From the NCBI GenBank assembly GCA_937920725.1, contig CALEUW010000017.1:1-18885 (forward strand): a DNA stretch of 18,885 bases, read 5' to 3'. Within the stretch, counting starts at the first letter, position 1. Each line of letters begins with the position of its first letter. The notes beneath the pieces are model-generated. The model was not told where the DNA came from and did not search any database. It saw only the letters and a program-made list of their open reading frames with translations. The translations under genes were made by a program, and so were the position numbers. Below, piece by piece: positions 5,715 to 13,770 of this stretch. This stretch comes from UMGS1601 sp900553335 (GTDB lineage: Bacteria > Bacillota > Clostridia > Oscillospirales > Ruminococcaceae).

Positions 5715-6536
5715 TTATGTAGCAGATAAAACCTCTGCTCCCATATCCTCGCATAGATCGTGAATAACACCCATCTTGCAGGCAGCCTTGCATTTTCCGC
5801 AGTTTATGCACTTTGAGTAGTCAATAGTTGCAAAATTGTTCTCAACCTTTATAGCGCCGATCTCGCAGGCCCTCTCACACATTTTGCATCCGATACATCC
5901 GCTTGTACAAACGCTTCTTGTTATCTTGCCTATTGCGGTAGACGAGCATTTAACCTCATATCTAAGCTCCGACGGGCGAATTTCGATTATATTTTTAGGG
6001 CAAACCTTAGCGCATTTTCCGCATCCTGTGCAGAGCGATTTATTTATCACTGAAACTCCGTTTACAATGTTTATAGCATTGTTGTCGCAAACGGTTACAC
6101 AGTCGCCGTAGCCGAGACAGCCGTTTGTGCACATCTTACTTCCTTTGTAAAACTGTGCCGCTGCAAGGCAGGACTGCATTCCGTCATATTCAAACTTGCG
6201 CTTTGCGCTGTCTCTTCCGCCGGCACATTTAACAAATGCCACCTGTCTTGATTTTGCTTTTACTTCGATTCCGAGAATCTCACCGATCTTCATTGCCGTT
6301 TCCGCTCCGCCGGGACGGCAAAGATTAGGAGCTTCTCCGTTTTTTATTATAGCCTCGGCATAAGCGTTACAGCCTGTAAAACCGCAGGCTCCGCAGTTTA
6401 CCTGAGGAAGAGCGTCGGATAATGCTTCAAGCCGTTCGTCCTGTTTGACGTAAAACACCTTTGCGGCGACGGTCAGCAGAACTCCCGCTAAAATTCCCAA
6501 ACCGGCAAATAATATTATCGGTAGAATATAGTCCAT
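5715..6536 (-). CDS. rnfB: Rnf complex subunit B, iron-sulfur electron-input protein
   Basis: A 273-residue protein that takes electrons from reduced ferredoxin. An N-terminal membrane helix (about 4-25) is followed by the Rnf-type 4Fe-4S domain with C48, C51, C56 and C73 (NCGACGFTGC, then LCRPGG). Ferredoxin-type clusters follow: C136-C140-C146-C150, C169-C172-C175-C179, C210/C214-C217-C220-C224 and C243-C246-C249-C253. It is the last gene of the operon, as in clostridial rnfCDGEAB, but it is separated from rnfA by an extra gene. GGGGAG lies 8 nt before the ATG, 5 nt after the upstream stop codon. The length is typical for clostridial RnfB. Confidence 0.95.
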   Translation of the reverse strand: MDYILPIILFAGLGILAGVLLTVAAKVFYVKQDERLEALSDALPQVNCGACGFTGCNAYAEAIIKNGEAPNLCRPGGAETAMKIGEILGIEVKAKSRQVAFVKCAGGRDSAKRKFEYDGMQSCLAAAQFYKGSKMCTNGCLGYGDCVTVCDNNAINIVNGVSVINKSLCTGCGKCAKVCPKNIIEIRPSELRYEVKCSSTAIGKITRSVCTSGCIGCKMCERACEIGAIKVENNFATIDYSKCINCGKCKAACKMGVIHDLCEDMGAEVLSAT

Positions 6537-6541
6537 TAAAA

Positions 6542-7810
6542 TTACTCCCCTTTACAAAAATTTAAAATCATATTTATTCTGTTTTGCTGATTTATCCTTG
6601 AAAGACCCGAATCAAAGTCAATTGCTTGAATTGATTTTTCGGGAAATTTATTTCTTAAGCTTCTGATAATTCCTCTGGCGCAGGTATGGCTAACAAGACA
6701 GCCAAATGGTACGGCTATAACAGCTCCGTCGGCATTTTTTCTTAATGCGTCTGTGACCTCCGCAGAGATAAGCCAGCCGTCTCCCATAACTTCGCCGAAG
6801 TTTGCGGCAAACGAGCAGTCCGACTTAAGCTCCTTATATGAAGTCATTTTTTCAAAGCCGAAGCGAACGAGAGAATCATTCATTCTATCCTGAATATAAG
6901 ACAGATATTTTATAAGCGGTTTTGCTCCAAGCCCCGAAGGACTTAATTTTCCGTAAATAAGGTCAGTCTGTGAGCACGAATCTATAAGATACATCATGTA
7001 ATTTACAAATCCGCTCATAACTATCTCTGCATTTTGTTTTCTTAAGAGCCGCTCAAGATCGTTGTTTCCGAGAGCGCAGAACTTAATATAAAGCTCTCCG
7101 GCAACACAGATTTTCTTTACATTTCTTTTGACGGTTTTTATTTTGGAAAAGCTATTTGAAATAAGGTAAAACACCTCAGTCATTTTTTTCGTCGTTATCC
7201 ATTTTTTCTCGCCGAGCTTGCGGCTGAGCGTTTTAATCCAAGTTTGTAAAAGTCTGTCTGTTTCGCCTGAAACTCTTTCATACGGCAGGGTTTTATTGTA
7301 AAGATACATAAGCAAATCGCCGTAATAAACTGCCGCCTGTGCGGTTAAAAGCATTATCGGCGTAATAGAAAACCCGGGGTGCCTTTCAACGCCGCTTACG
7401 TTAAGCGATATTACAGGAACATTTTCAAAGCCCGATTTTATAAGCGCCTTTCTTAAAAGATGGATATAATTGCAAGCTCTGCATCCTCCGCCTGCCTGCG
7501 GAAGCAAAAGAGCTGTTTTTTGAGTATCGTAACTCCCGCTTCTGAGCGCAGATATAAACTGTCCTATAATCAGGTTTGCAGGAAAGCATATATCTCCATG
7601 CGAAAACTCAAGTCCTGCATTTACGATTTCCTGATACTGCTTTGCCGAAACGTCAGCATTTAAAATCTCTGCCTTGAATCCACCCGATAAAAATGCGTAT
7701 TTAAGCAGCGGAAAATGAAAATCAAGCATAGACGGAATAAGCACCGTATGAGTTTTTTTCATTTCCTTTGTAAATAAAGGCGCTTTATGCCGTCTTTGTT
7801 GGCCGTTCAT
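6542..7810 (-). CDS. 2-hydroxyacyl-CoA dehydratase/activase-like iron-sulfur protein inside the rnf operon
   Basis: A 422-residue protein resembling the C-terminal part of the large (about 1400-residue) acyl-CoA dehydratase activase-related proteins, here standing alone. Motifs seen are HGDICFPANLIIGQFI (71-86), QAGGGCRACNYIHLLRKAL (105-123), VPVISLN (131-137), YGDLLM and a late VPFGCLVSHTCARG (367-380). C75, C110 and C371 are in the places where the family keeps its Fe-S ligands; C113 and C377 are extra. There is no membrane segment. The ATG at 7810 directly abuts the rnfA stop codon without a clear ribosome binding site, so coupling is likely; a Met at residue 17 is a weaker alternative, with AAAGGA too close. 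No BadF-type ATPase activator is present nearby. A partner in low-potential electron transfer with Rnf is inference. Confidence 0.8.
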   Translation of the reverse strand: MNGQQRRHKAPLFTKEMKKTHTVLIPSMLDFHFPLLKYAFLSGGFKAEILNADVSAKQYQEIVNAGLEFSHGDICFPANLIIGQFISALRSGSYDTQKTALLLPQAGGGCRACNYIHLLRKALIKSGFENVPVISLNVSGVERHPGFSITPIMLLTAQAAVYYGDLLMYLYNKTLPYERVSGETDRLLQTWIKTLSRKLGEKKWITTKKMTEVFYLISNSFSKIKTVKRNVKKICVAGELYIKFCALGNNDLERLLRKQNAEIVMSGFVNYMMYLIDSCSQTDLIYGKLSPSGLGAKPLIKYLSYIQDRMNDSLVRFGFEKMTSYKELKSDCSFAANFGEVMGDGWLISAEVTDALRKNADGAVIAVPFGCLVSHTCARGIIRSLRNKFPEKSIQAIDFDSGLSRINQQNRINMILNFCKGE

Positions 7811-8392
7811 TTATCCGAAAAGTCCGCCGAAGCCCATGAAGCTGAGCGACACTATGCTTGCGGCGATAAGGGTTGCAGGAACGCCTTTAAACATCTCTGG
7901 GACGCTGTCTGAAGAATCGATCTTTTGTCTTACTCCGGAGAAGAGCAGAAGTGCTACCGTAAAGCCGACTCCTGTTCCTAAAGCATTTACCATAGCTTCT
8001 GCAAAGGTATATCCCTCGTCAATATTTGTAATAGTTACTCCGAGTACGGCACAGTTAGTCGTTATAAGAGGAAGGTAAACGCCCAAGGCTTTGTAAAGCG
8101 GCGGCATTATCTTTTTTAGTATTATCTCGACAAGCTGTACGAACAAGGCGATAAGAAGTATAAACGCAACTGTTTTTAAATACTCTGCTCCCAAGTACTC
8201 TAAAAGGCTGTAAACAGGATATGTAACGGCTGTTGCACAGAGCATTACGAATATTACAGCTGCTCCCATTCCAAGGCAGTTTTTAAGAACCTTGGAAACG
8301 CCTAAAAACGGGCAAATTCCCATAAACTGCGACAAGACAACGTTGTTTACAAGGATTGCCGACAGCATTATAACAATAAGCTTTACAACCAT
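7811..8392 (-). CDS. rnfA: Rnf complex membrane subunit A
   Basis: A 193-residue integral membrane protein with six predicted helices. ILVNNVVLSQFMGICPFLG (13-31) and LITTNCAVLG (about 109-118) are the signature half-helices that, with RnfE, bind an intramembrane iron-sulfur cluster (C27 and C113 region) in Rnf and Nqr. AGGGAGG stands 7 nt before the ATG. Its start touches the rnfE stop codon, and its stop codon touches the start of the dehydratase-like gene. Length and motifs are standard. Confidence 0.95.
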   Translation of the reverse strand: MVVKLIVIMLSAILVNNVVLSQFMGICPFLGVSKVLKNCLGMGAAVIFVMLCATAVTYPVYSLLEYLGAEYLKTVAFILLIALFVQLVEIILKKIMPPLYKALGVYLPLITTNCAVLGVTITNIDEGYTFAEAMVNALGTGVGFTVALLLFSGVRQKIDSSDSVPEMFKGVPATLIAASIVSLSFMGFGGLFG

Positions 8393-9055
8393 TTATATCC
8401 CTCCCTTATTAAGCCGTTCGCAGGTTTTCATATTCGGACATCCGCTGCATCCGATTTCCTTAGGAGGCTTTTTGCGCTTGAGCTTGTTTACAACCGCAAT
8501 GATAACTCCAAGTGTGAAAAATCCGCCGGCCGGAAGAATAAATACCGTCATCGGAGCGTCAACTAAAAACGGAATCTCAAATCCGAAAATCGTTCCGCTT
8601 CCCAAAATTTCTCTAACCGCTCCCATAAGAGTGAGCGACATAGTAAATCCAAGTCCCATTCCGAGTCCGTCAAGAGCGGAGGGGAGTATTTTATTTTTAC
8701 TAGCAAAAACTTCGGCACGTCCTAAAATTATACAGTTTACCGTGATAAGGGACAGGAAAATTCCCAGGCTGTCATAAAGCGACGGAACAAATCCTTTAAG
8801 CAAAAATTCGATAAGCGTTACAAAACCTGCTATTATTACAATATAACAGGGAAGTCTAACCGCATCGGGGATTATCTTCTTTAAAAGCGATATAACAACG
8901 TTTGAGCAAAGCAAAACAAATGTAGTTGCCAAGCCCATTCCCACGCCGTTTGAAGCCTGAGTTGTTACCGCAAGCGTCGGACACATTCCCAAAAGCGTAA
9001 CAAGCGTCGGGTTTTCTTTGATAAAGCCCTTGGTAAATTCTTTAAGGTTACTCAT
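8393..9055 (-). CDS. rnfE: Rnf complex membrane subunit E
   Basis: A 220-residue membrane protein, paralogous to RnfA and oppositely oriented in the membrane. NPTLVTLLGMCPTLAVTT (15-32) and LITVNCIILGRAEVFAS (about 103-119) are the paired half-helix motifs with the cluster cysteines. The C-terminal tail after the last helix is basic and ends with CSGCPNMKTC, a Cys cluster that could bind metal and is not a core family feature as far as I recall. GGAGG stands 8 nt before the ATG, 3 nt after rnfG. Confidence 0.95.
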   Translation of the reverse strand: MSNLKEFTKGFIKENPTLVTLLGMCPTLAVTTQASNGVGMGLATTFVLLCSNVVISLLKKIIPDAVRLPCYIVIIAGFVTLIEFLLKGFVPSLYDSLGIFLSLITVNCIILGRAEVFASKNKILPSALDGLGMGLGFTMSLTLMGAVREILGSGTIFGFEIPFLVDAPMTVFILPAGGFFTLGVIIAVVNKLKRKKPPKEIGCSGCPNMKTCERLNKGGI

Positions 9056-9058
9056 TGA

Positions 9059-9565
9059 TTACGCCTCCTTGTCTGCCGCAAGTGCAAGCCTTACAGCGGT
9101 TTTAAGTCCGTTTGAAGAAAAAGTAGCTCCTGTAACGGCGTCAGCATCGGTTACTTCGTCCTCGCTTTTAAGTCCGGTGTAGCTTTTAAGATAGCTTTCA
9201 TCATTAACTTTTGTTCCGAGTCCGGGAGTTTCGCCGCATGATACAAATGATACTCCCGCTACTTCGCCGTCTTTGATGCCGACCAAAACGTGTATTCCGC
9301 CCGAATTGTAGCCGTCGGTCGTTATTTCGTAAACGGTAAGACCGTCTTCGCCGCTTATTATGCTGTCAACGCCTTCATAGGTTTTATCGGTTTCGGTATA
9401 TTCTCCCTCGCCGAAAGCTGAAACTAACGTGTCGTTTAAGGTTTTTCTGTTTGTTTCCTCAATAGCGTCCTTTGTCACTGCATTTACAAAAACCAAAGCG
9501 CCCGAAATGATTATACATATTATCATCAGCACAAGCGTCGGCATTATCATTTTCTTAGTACTCAT
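9059..9565 (-). CDS. rnfG: Rnf complex flavoprotein subunit G
   Basis: A 168-residue protein with one N-terminal membrane helix (about 8-29) and an extracytoplasmic FMN-binding domain. The motif DAVTGATFSS (142-151) is the flavinylation site: FMN is joined through phosphoester to T148 by ApbE, whose gene leads this operon. SCGETPGLGTKV (109-120) is the usual flavin-contact motif. The start overlaps the rnfD stop codon by 4 bp (ATGA). It is shorter than many RnfG proteins (about 180-210) but complete. Confidence 0.95.
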   Translation of the reverse strand: MSTKKMIMPTLVLMIICIIISGALVFVNAVTKDAIEETNRKTLNDTLVSAFGEGEYTETDKTYEGVDSIISGEDGLTVYEITTDGYNSGGIHVLVGIKDGEVAGVSFVSCGETPGLGTKVNDESYLKSYTGLKSEDEVTDADAVTGATFSSNGLKTAVRLALAADKEA

Positions 9566-10488
9566 TTGCTGCCACCCGCTTTCTTTGCGCCGAAAGGTCT
9601 TGTCTTTGTCGCCATATCTATAAACGGCGTAAGGATATTCATAAACAGTATCGCAAAGGATACGCCCTCAGCCATTGAGCAGTAAAACCTTATAACGCAG
9701 GTTACTATCGCACAGCCGAGTCCGAAGATGAGCTTTCCAAGCGATGTTACAGGGGTGGTAACATAGTCTGTTGCCATGAATACCGCACCGAGCATTACTC
9801 CGCCTGAAAGTACCTGATATATCGGATCCTCTCCGACGAGGAATGAAAATACCATAACGCCTGCCAAAAATGCAATCGGCGTTACAGGGGATATTACTCT
9901 TACAGCTACAAGATATATTCCGCCGATTATGATCGCAAGAGCGCAGACCTCGCCTATCGTTCCGCCGCAGTTTCCCAAGAAAAGATCAAGGTATTCCTCA
10001 CTTTTGGTAACGAGAGGAGTTGCCTGAGCCACAGCGTCGCCGCTTTTGTAATAAAACGGCTCGACCCAGTTTGTCATAGCGCTTGTGAATGAAAGCATAA
10101 GCACTATTCTTCCGACGATAGCGGGATTTGCAAAATTCTTTCCAAGTCCTCCGAAAAGCTCCTTTACAACGGCTATCGAAATGAACGAACCTATTGCCGC
10201 CATCCAGAAGGGAAGAGTTGCCGGAAGATTAAGCGCAAGCAGTATTCCTGTAACGACAGCAGATAAGTCGTCTATCGTAGTTTTTCTTTTCATTAAAATA
10301 CAGCACAGAGCTTCCCATACAACAGCAGAAGCCGTTGTTACGAGCGTCAGTAAAAGCGCTCTTGCGCCGAAAATAACTGCTGCCGCAATAATGCTTGGAA
10401 CAAGCGCAATAATAACATGAAGCATAACGCTTTTTGTTGTTCTTGACGTTGCTCTGTGCGGCGAAGAATACACGTTTAAGTTTTCCAT
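9562..10488 (-). CDS. rnfD: Rnf complex membrane flavoprotein subunit D
   Basis: A 308-residue NqrB/RnfD-type membrane protein with about nine to ten helices. It starts with the soluble SSPHRATSRTTKSVMLHV segment typical of RnfD and contains KELFGGLGKNFANPAIVGR (109-127). The likely FMN acceptor is T157 in DAVAQATPL (151-159); in other RnfD proteins the motif reads D-x-x-[ST]-G-A-T, so Ala-Gln replaces the usual Ser-Gly while Asp and Thr are kept. GAGGTGA precedes the ATG. It lies between rnfC and rnfG with 17 bp before and a 4-bp overlap after. Confidence 0.95.
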   Translation of the reverse strand: MENLNVYSSPHRATSRTTKSVMLHVIIALVPSIIAAAVIFGARALLLTLVTTASAVVWEALCCILMKRKTTIDDLSAVVTGILLALNLPATLPFWMAAIGSFISIAVVKELFGGLGKNFANPAIVGRIVLMLSFTSAMTNWVEPFYYKSGDAVAQATPLVTKSEEYLDLFLGNCGGTIGEVCALAIIIGGIYLVAVRVISPVTPIAFLAGVMVFSFLVGEDPIYQVLSGGVMLGAVFMATDYVTTPVTSLGKLIFGLGCAIVTCVIRFYCSMAEGVSFAILFMNILTPFIDMATKTRPFGAKKAGGSK

Positions 10489-10505
10489 TTATCTCACCTC
10501 TTGTT

Positions 10506-11786
10506 TTATTTCGGCATCAAAAGACGCTTTGCAAGCTGATTAGTTTCTGCTAAGTTTCTCTTTGCCGGACAAACGTAAGAACAGCTTCCGCAGTTCATGC
10601 AAAGATTTACCTTTAGTGACTTGAGTGCGTCTATATCGCCTTTTTTATAAGCCGTTTCCATTTCACATGGCATAAGACCAAGCGGACACGCATTTATACA
10701 GCTTGCACATCTTATGCACGCTGTTTGCGTTGCTTTTTCTAAGGTTTTAAATGCAAGCACCGCATTGTTCGTCTTTGTAATAGGCAAAAAGCTGTCATAC
10801 GCACATTGTCCCATCATCATTCCGCCGAGAATTATTCTCTTTGTTTTCTCTTTGTTCACATTACAGTATGTAAGCAGGTCGTCAATCACCGTTCCGATAG
10901 GCACTATTAAGTTTTTGGGGTTTCCAACTGTTTCGCCGTCAACCGTTATTCGCTTGGAAACAAGAGGCATTCCTGTTTTAAAATATCCGTCCAAAAAGGC
11001 AACAGATGAAACGTTCATAACCACAACTCCGGCGTTTGATGGAAGCTCACCTTCTTTGACAACTCTCTTTACGGTGTTGTAAATAATAACCTTTTCCGCT
11101 CCCTGAGGATAAGAAGATTTTAAGGACATAATTTTAATGCTTTCATCGTCCTTGGTTTTTTCTGTAAGAAGCTTTATAGCTTCGGGTTTGTTGTTTTCAA
11201 TTGCAATTACAGCGTTTTTGATTTCGAGCATTTTTTTGACAAGGCGCACTCCGCTTATAATTCCGTCAGGATTTTCGATCATTTCACGATAGTCGCTCGT
11301 TATGTAAGGCTCACATTCCGCCGCATTTATAATCAGCGTATCGACAGGAGTTTCCTCAGGATTAAAGTTTAGTTTTATATGTGCAGGAAATCCTGCTCCG
11401 CCGAGTCCCACAAGACCGCTTTCACGAACTGCGTTGATAAAATCCTTGCGTGAATTCACGTCGGGCTTTTTTAGGCCTTCATATTCTTTAAACTCTCCGT
11501 CCGATTCAATGTCGATACATTTTACGGTCGATCCGTTTATGGATAGATATTCGCTTAATCCCAAAACCTTTCCGGAAACGCTTGAATGGACGGGACATGA
11601 AAAACCGACATTGCTCTCGCCTATTTTTTGTCCGACAAAAACCTCATCTCCTGCCGATACAAGCGGTGCAAGCTCCGCTCCCATTCCCTGCCTTAGCGGA
11701 ATTTTCACCGTTTTAGGTAAAAATCGCTCGGAGGGCGAATTCTCGGTGTTTTTGGAATGCTTGATAAATATTCTGTTAAGTCCCAA
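10506..11786 (-). CDS. rnfC: Rnf complex NADH/NAD+ subunit C
   Basis: A 426-residue peripheral subunit that reduces NAD+. GLGGAGFPAHIK (127-138) is the nucleotide-binding glycine-rich loop and AAECEPY (155-161) the FMN/NADH-site motif, as in NuoF and NqrA. Two 4Fe-4S clusters follow: C357-C360-C363-C367 and C396-C399-C402-C406. The start codon is TTG at 11786: GGGGAG lies 7 nt upstream and MGLNRIF fits the family start, while no ATG is close. It begins 13 bp after apbE. The TTG may lower its translation relative to apbE. Confidence 0.95.
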   Translation of the reverse strand: MGLNRIFIKHSKNTENSPSERFLPKTVKIPLRQGMGAELAPLVSAGDEVFVGQKIGESNVGFSCPVHSSVSGKVLGLSEYLSINGSTVKCIDIESDGEFKEYEGLKKPDVNSRKDFINAVRESGLVGLGGAGFPAHIKLNFNPEETPVDTLIINAAECEPYITSDYREMIENPDGIISGVRLVKKMLEIKNAVIAIENNKPEAIKLLTEKTKDDESIKIMSLKSSYPQGAEKVIIYNTVKRVVKEGELPSNAGVVVMNVSSVAFLDGYFKTGMPLVSKRITVDGETVGNPKNLIVPIGTVIDDLLTYCNVNKEKTKRIILGGMMMGQCAYDSFLPITKTNNAVLAFKTLEKATQTACIRCASCINACPLGLMPCEMETAYKKGDIDALKSLKVNLCMNCGSCSYVCPAKRNLAETNQLAKRLLMPK

Positions 11787-11799
11787 AACAATCTCCCCT

Positions 11800-12810
11800 T
11801 TAAACAGTTTTTATTTTAAATTGCTTGTTTTTAAGCTTTAATTTATCTTCAATTTCTTTTGAGATTAAGATTTCTTTGTTTTCTGTCACAGCAAGTATGT
11901 AAATCTCTTCGTTTCTAAGCTCATCGGCTATTTTCAAAAGCTCCTCGTTTCCCATTATATACACTGCCGTCGATAAAAAGTCGCCCATTAGAGCATCTTT
12001 GCAAATTACGGTAACGCTGGCAAGATCGCTTTCTATAGGATAACCCGTATCAGCGTTTAAAATATGGGAATATGTTTTTCCGTCAGCTTCAAAAAAGCGC
12101 TCATAGCCGCCGCTTGTCGAAACCGTTTGATCGCTCAAGGAAAGCGTTCCTATAATATCGTTTTGTTCAAACGGATTTTTAACACCTATATCAAAGGTTC
12201 TGCTCCCATAAAGGAGAATTGACGAGCCGAAGCTGATCAAAGCGCTTTCATCGGAGGTTTTTAAAATGCTTTTAATTTCATTTAAAAGATACCCCTTTGC
12301 AACAGCGCCTAACTCAAGCTGCGTATCGCCCTTCAGACTGATTTTTCCATTATTAAAAGAAATATTAGAAATGCTCCTGCTCTTTAATGCGGTTTTTATC
12401 TCGCTGTCTTTTGGAACAGTCGGGCTTTCACCGGTTACATTCCAAAGATATATAAGCTCGCCGATGGTTATATCAACAAGTCCATAACTCTCATAAAGAA
12501 AAACGCATTGATTTATTAATTTATATATATCCTTATCGGCACTTTCTTTCGTTTGGTTGAGCTTGTAAAGCTCTGAAGCTTCATTGTATCCGTCAAGCTT
12601 GTCATTAAGCTCATAGGTTTTATTAAGTATTTCGTTTAGTACAGTGCTTTCCTCGCCGTATATTTTAATTTCGCCCAAGGTATCAAAGGCGAAAACGTTT
12701 TTAGTTACATTATCTTGTTCATTTTTGCAAAAATATAAGGATGCTGCGAGTCCGATTACAGTTATTATCGCCGCAAATAAAAAAACAGCCGTGAAAACTT
12801 TTTTACTCAT
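11800..12810 (-). CDS. apbE: FAD:protein FMN transferase (ApbE), operon-linked maturase of Rnf
   Basis: A 336-residue protein exported and anchored by an N-terminal helix (about 5-26, no lipobox). It transfers FMN from FAD to Thr of RnfG and RnfD outside the membrane. Family motifs are FDTLGEIKIYG (42-52), ELGAVAKGYL (166-175), STSGGYERFF (231-240), YSHILNADTGYP (247-258) and GDFLSTAVYIMG (276-287), with Mg-binding D277 and T281. The usual N-x-GG-[ND/S] loop reads ISFGSSILLYG (192-202), so the second Gly is Ser. AAGGA precedes the ATG. It is the first gene of the rnf operon, whose promoter is at 12843-12870. Confidence 0.93.
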   Translation of the reverse strand: MSKKVFTAVFLFAAIITVIGLAASLYFCKNEQDNVTKNVFAFDTLGEIKIYGEESTVLNEILNKTYELNDKLDGYNEASELYKLNQTKESADKDIYKLINQCVFLYESYGLVDITIGELIYLWNVTGESPTVPKDSEIKTALKSRSISNISFNNGKISLKGDTQLELGAVAKGYLLNEIKSILKTSDESALISFGSSILLYGSRTFDIGVKNPFEQNDIIGTLSLSDQTVSTSGGYERFFEADGKTYSHILNADTGYPIESDLASVTVICKDALMGDFLSTAVYIMGNEELLKIADELRNEEIYILAVTENKEILISKEIEDKLKLKNKQFKIKTV

Positions 12811-12842
12811 TCATAAAATCCTTCTTTCAAAACGGTTGTATT

Positions 12843-12870
12843 TTTATACGAAAAATGATACAATTATCAA
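12843..12870 (-). promoter_or_regulatory. Promoter of the apbE-rnf operon
   Basis: On the minus strand TTGATA (12865-12870) and TATAAA (12843-12848) are 16 bp apart. TTGTAT (12836-12841) and ATACAA (12858-12863) form an inverted pair around the -10, a possible operator. The XRE regulator gene ends only 14 bp upstream of the -35. Confidence 0.7.
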
Positions 12871-12883
12871 GAGCTGCCGTTTG

Positions 12884-13486
12884 TCAGTCGCCGAGAATAA
12901 GATCCTCGGCATGAGAAATCAACGCTATAAAGCTCTTGTAATCATTCGGATAATCTTCAACAAGTGAGCTTATTGATATTTTAGGTGCATTCTTACTTTT
13001 TTGATTTCCAAAATCGCTTAATGCTTTATCCGTTTCAAGAATTTTTATCAAAAGATCTCTATCGTATGAGTCGCCCACCGAGAAGAAATATTTTGAATTT
13101 TCCTCATTCTTTTCATAGATGCTCCGAAAGAGCTTGTAATAAAAGAGCGAGAACCAATCTTGCACTACTTTTTCAAATTCATCTTTACCGGCTTTTTCCG
13201 CATATGAGAGGATTACGTTCTCACATTGAGGATACGCTTCGCAAACATGCCATGGTTCGTTTTCTTTGTCGTCCGATAATTTCGGAGAAATAGATAAAAG
13301 CAAATCGCATGAAACTTCGTAGAACTCGGCTGTTCTTTTTAAAAAGGATGCTGAGCATTCACGCTTTCCTGTTTCATAGCAAGAAAGTGTAGGTTGAGAA
13401 ACGCCTAAAATCTTGGCGGCTTTTGCTTGACTCAGTCCACGTTCACGGCGTAGCGCAAATAAAATACGAGGAAGATCTGAAGCCAT
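12884..13486 (-). CDS. XRE-family transcriptional regulator
   Basis: A 200-residue protein with an N-terminal helix-turn-helix (about residues 5-62): LRRERGLSQAKAAKILGVSQ then PTLSCYETGKR, ending at the LL of the fifth helix. The remaining 130 residues are acidic and helical and match no domain I recognise. It lies directly upstream of the apbE-rnf operon on the same strand and divergent from the histidine phosphatase, so the redox operon is a possible target; that is inference from position only. The ATG is preceded by GGTGG, a modest site. A promoter TTAACA-16-TATACA is visible upstream. Confidence 0.85.
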   Translation of the reverse strand: MASDLPRILFALRRERGLSQAKAAKILGVSQPTLSCYETGKRECSASFLKRTAEFYEVSCDLLLSISPKLSDDKENEPWHVCEAYPQCENVILSYAEKAGKDEFEKVVQDWFSLFYYKLFRSIYEKNEENSKYFFSVGDSYDRDLLIKILETDKALSDFGNQKSKNAPKISISSLVEDYPNDYKSFIALISHAEDLILGD

Positions 13487-13543
13487 ATTACTACCACCAT
13501 AAAATTAAACTATGTAAATTAAAACCCTTAAGAGTATAACGTC

Positions 13544-13587
13544 TGTATAACGCCTATTGATTCCTTGTTAAACGATAGATCATCGTT
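13544..13587 (-). promoter_or_regulatory. Probable promoter and operator of the XRE regulator gene
   Basis: On the minus strand TTAACA (13566-13571) and TATACA (13544-13549) are 16 bp apart. AACGAT (13571-13576) and ATCGTT (13582-13587) form a perfect 6-bp inverted repeat overlapping the -35, and TATAACG occurs twice in the -10 area (from 13535 and 13546). This is a plausible autoregulatory site. Confidence 0.5.
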
Positions 13588-13728
13588 CGTTATAGAATGA
13601 ATGACGAGATATACACTTTATTAAAATTAAATGTCATATCTTATTATATTATATACATTATAATACATAAAAGGTAAATTGTAAAGAGAAAAATTATATA
13701 TTAGATTATTTTGCCTGTATTTAATAAA

Positions 13729-13744
13729 AAGCCTTTCAAGGCTT
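13729..13744 (+). other. Hairpin in the leader of the histidine phosphatase gene
   Basis: AAGCCTT and AAGGCTT form a perfect 7-bp inverted repeat around two bases, 27 bp before the start codon. Only a weak T-rich stretch follows, so it may be an attenuator or a 5' stabilising hairpin. The 13600-13720 stretch before it is extremely AT-rich with several TATAAT-like boxes but no clean -35. Confidence 0.5.
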
Positions 13745-13770
13745 AATTTATCATTTAAAGGAGAGATTTT

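Noticed and set aside
5836..6111. Long frames opposite rnf and phosphorylase genes (for example 5836-6111 plus, 4773-5072 minus, 10085-10420 plus)
   Set aside because: They lie antisense to clearly recognised genes, lack binding sites and show no protein family pattern; they are codon-bias shadows.
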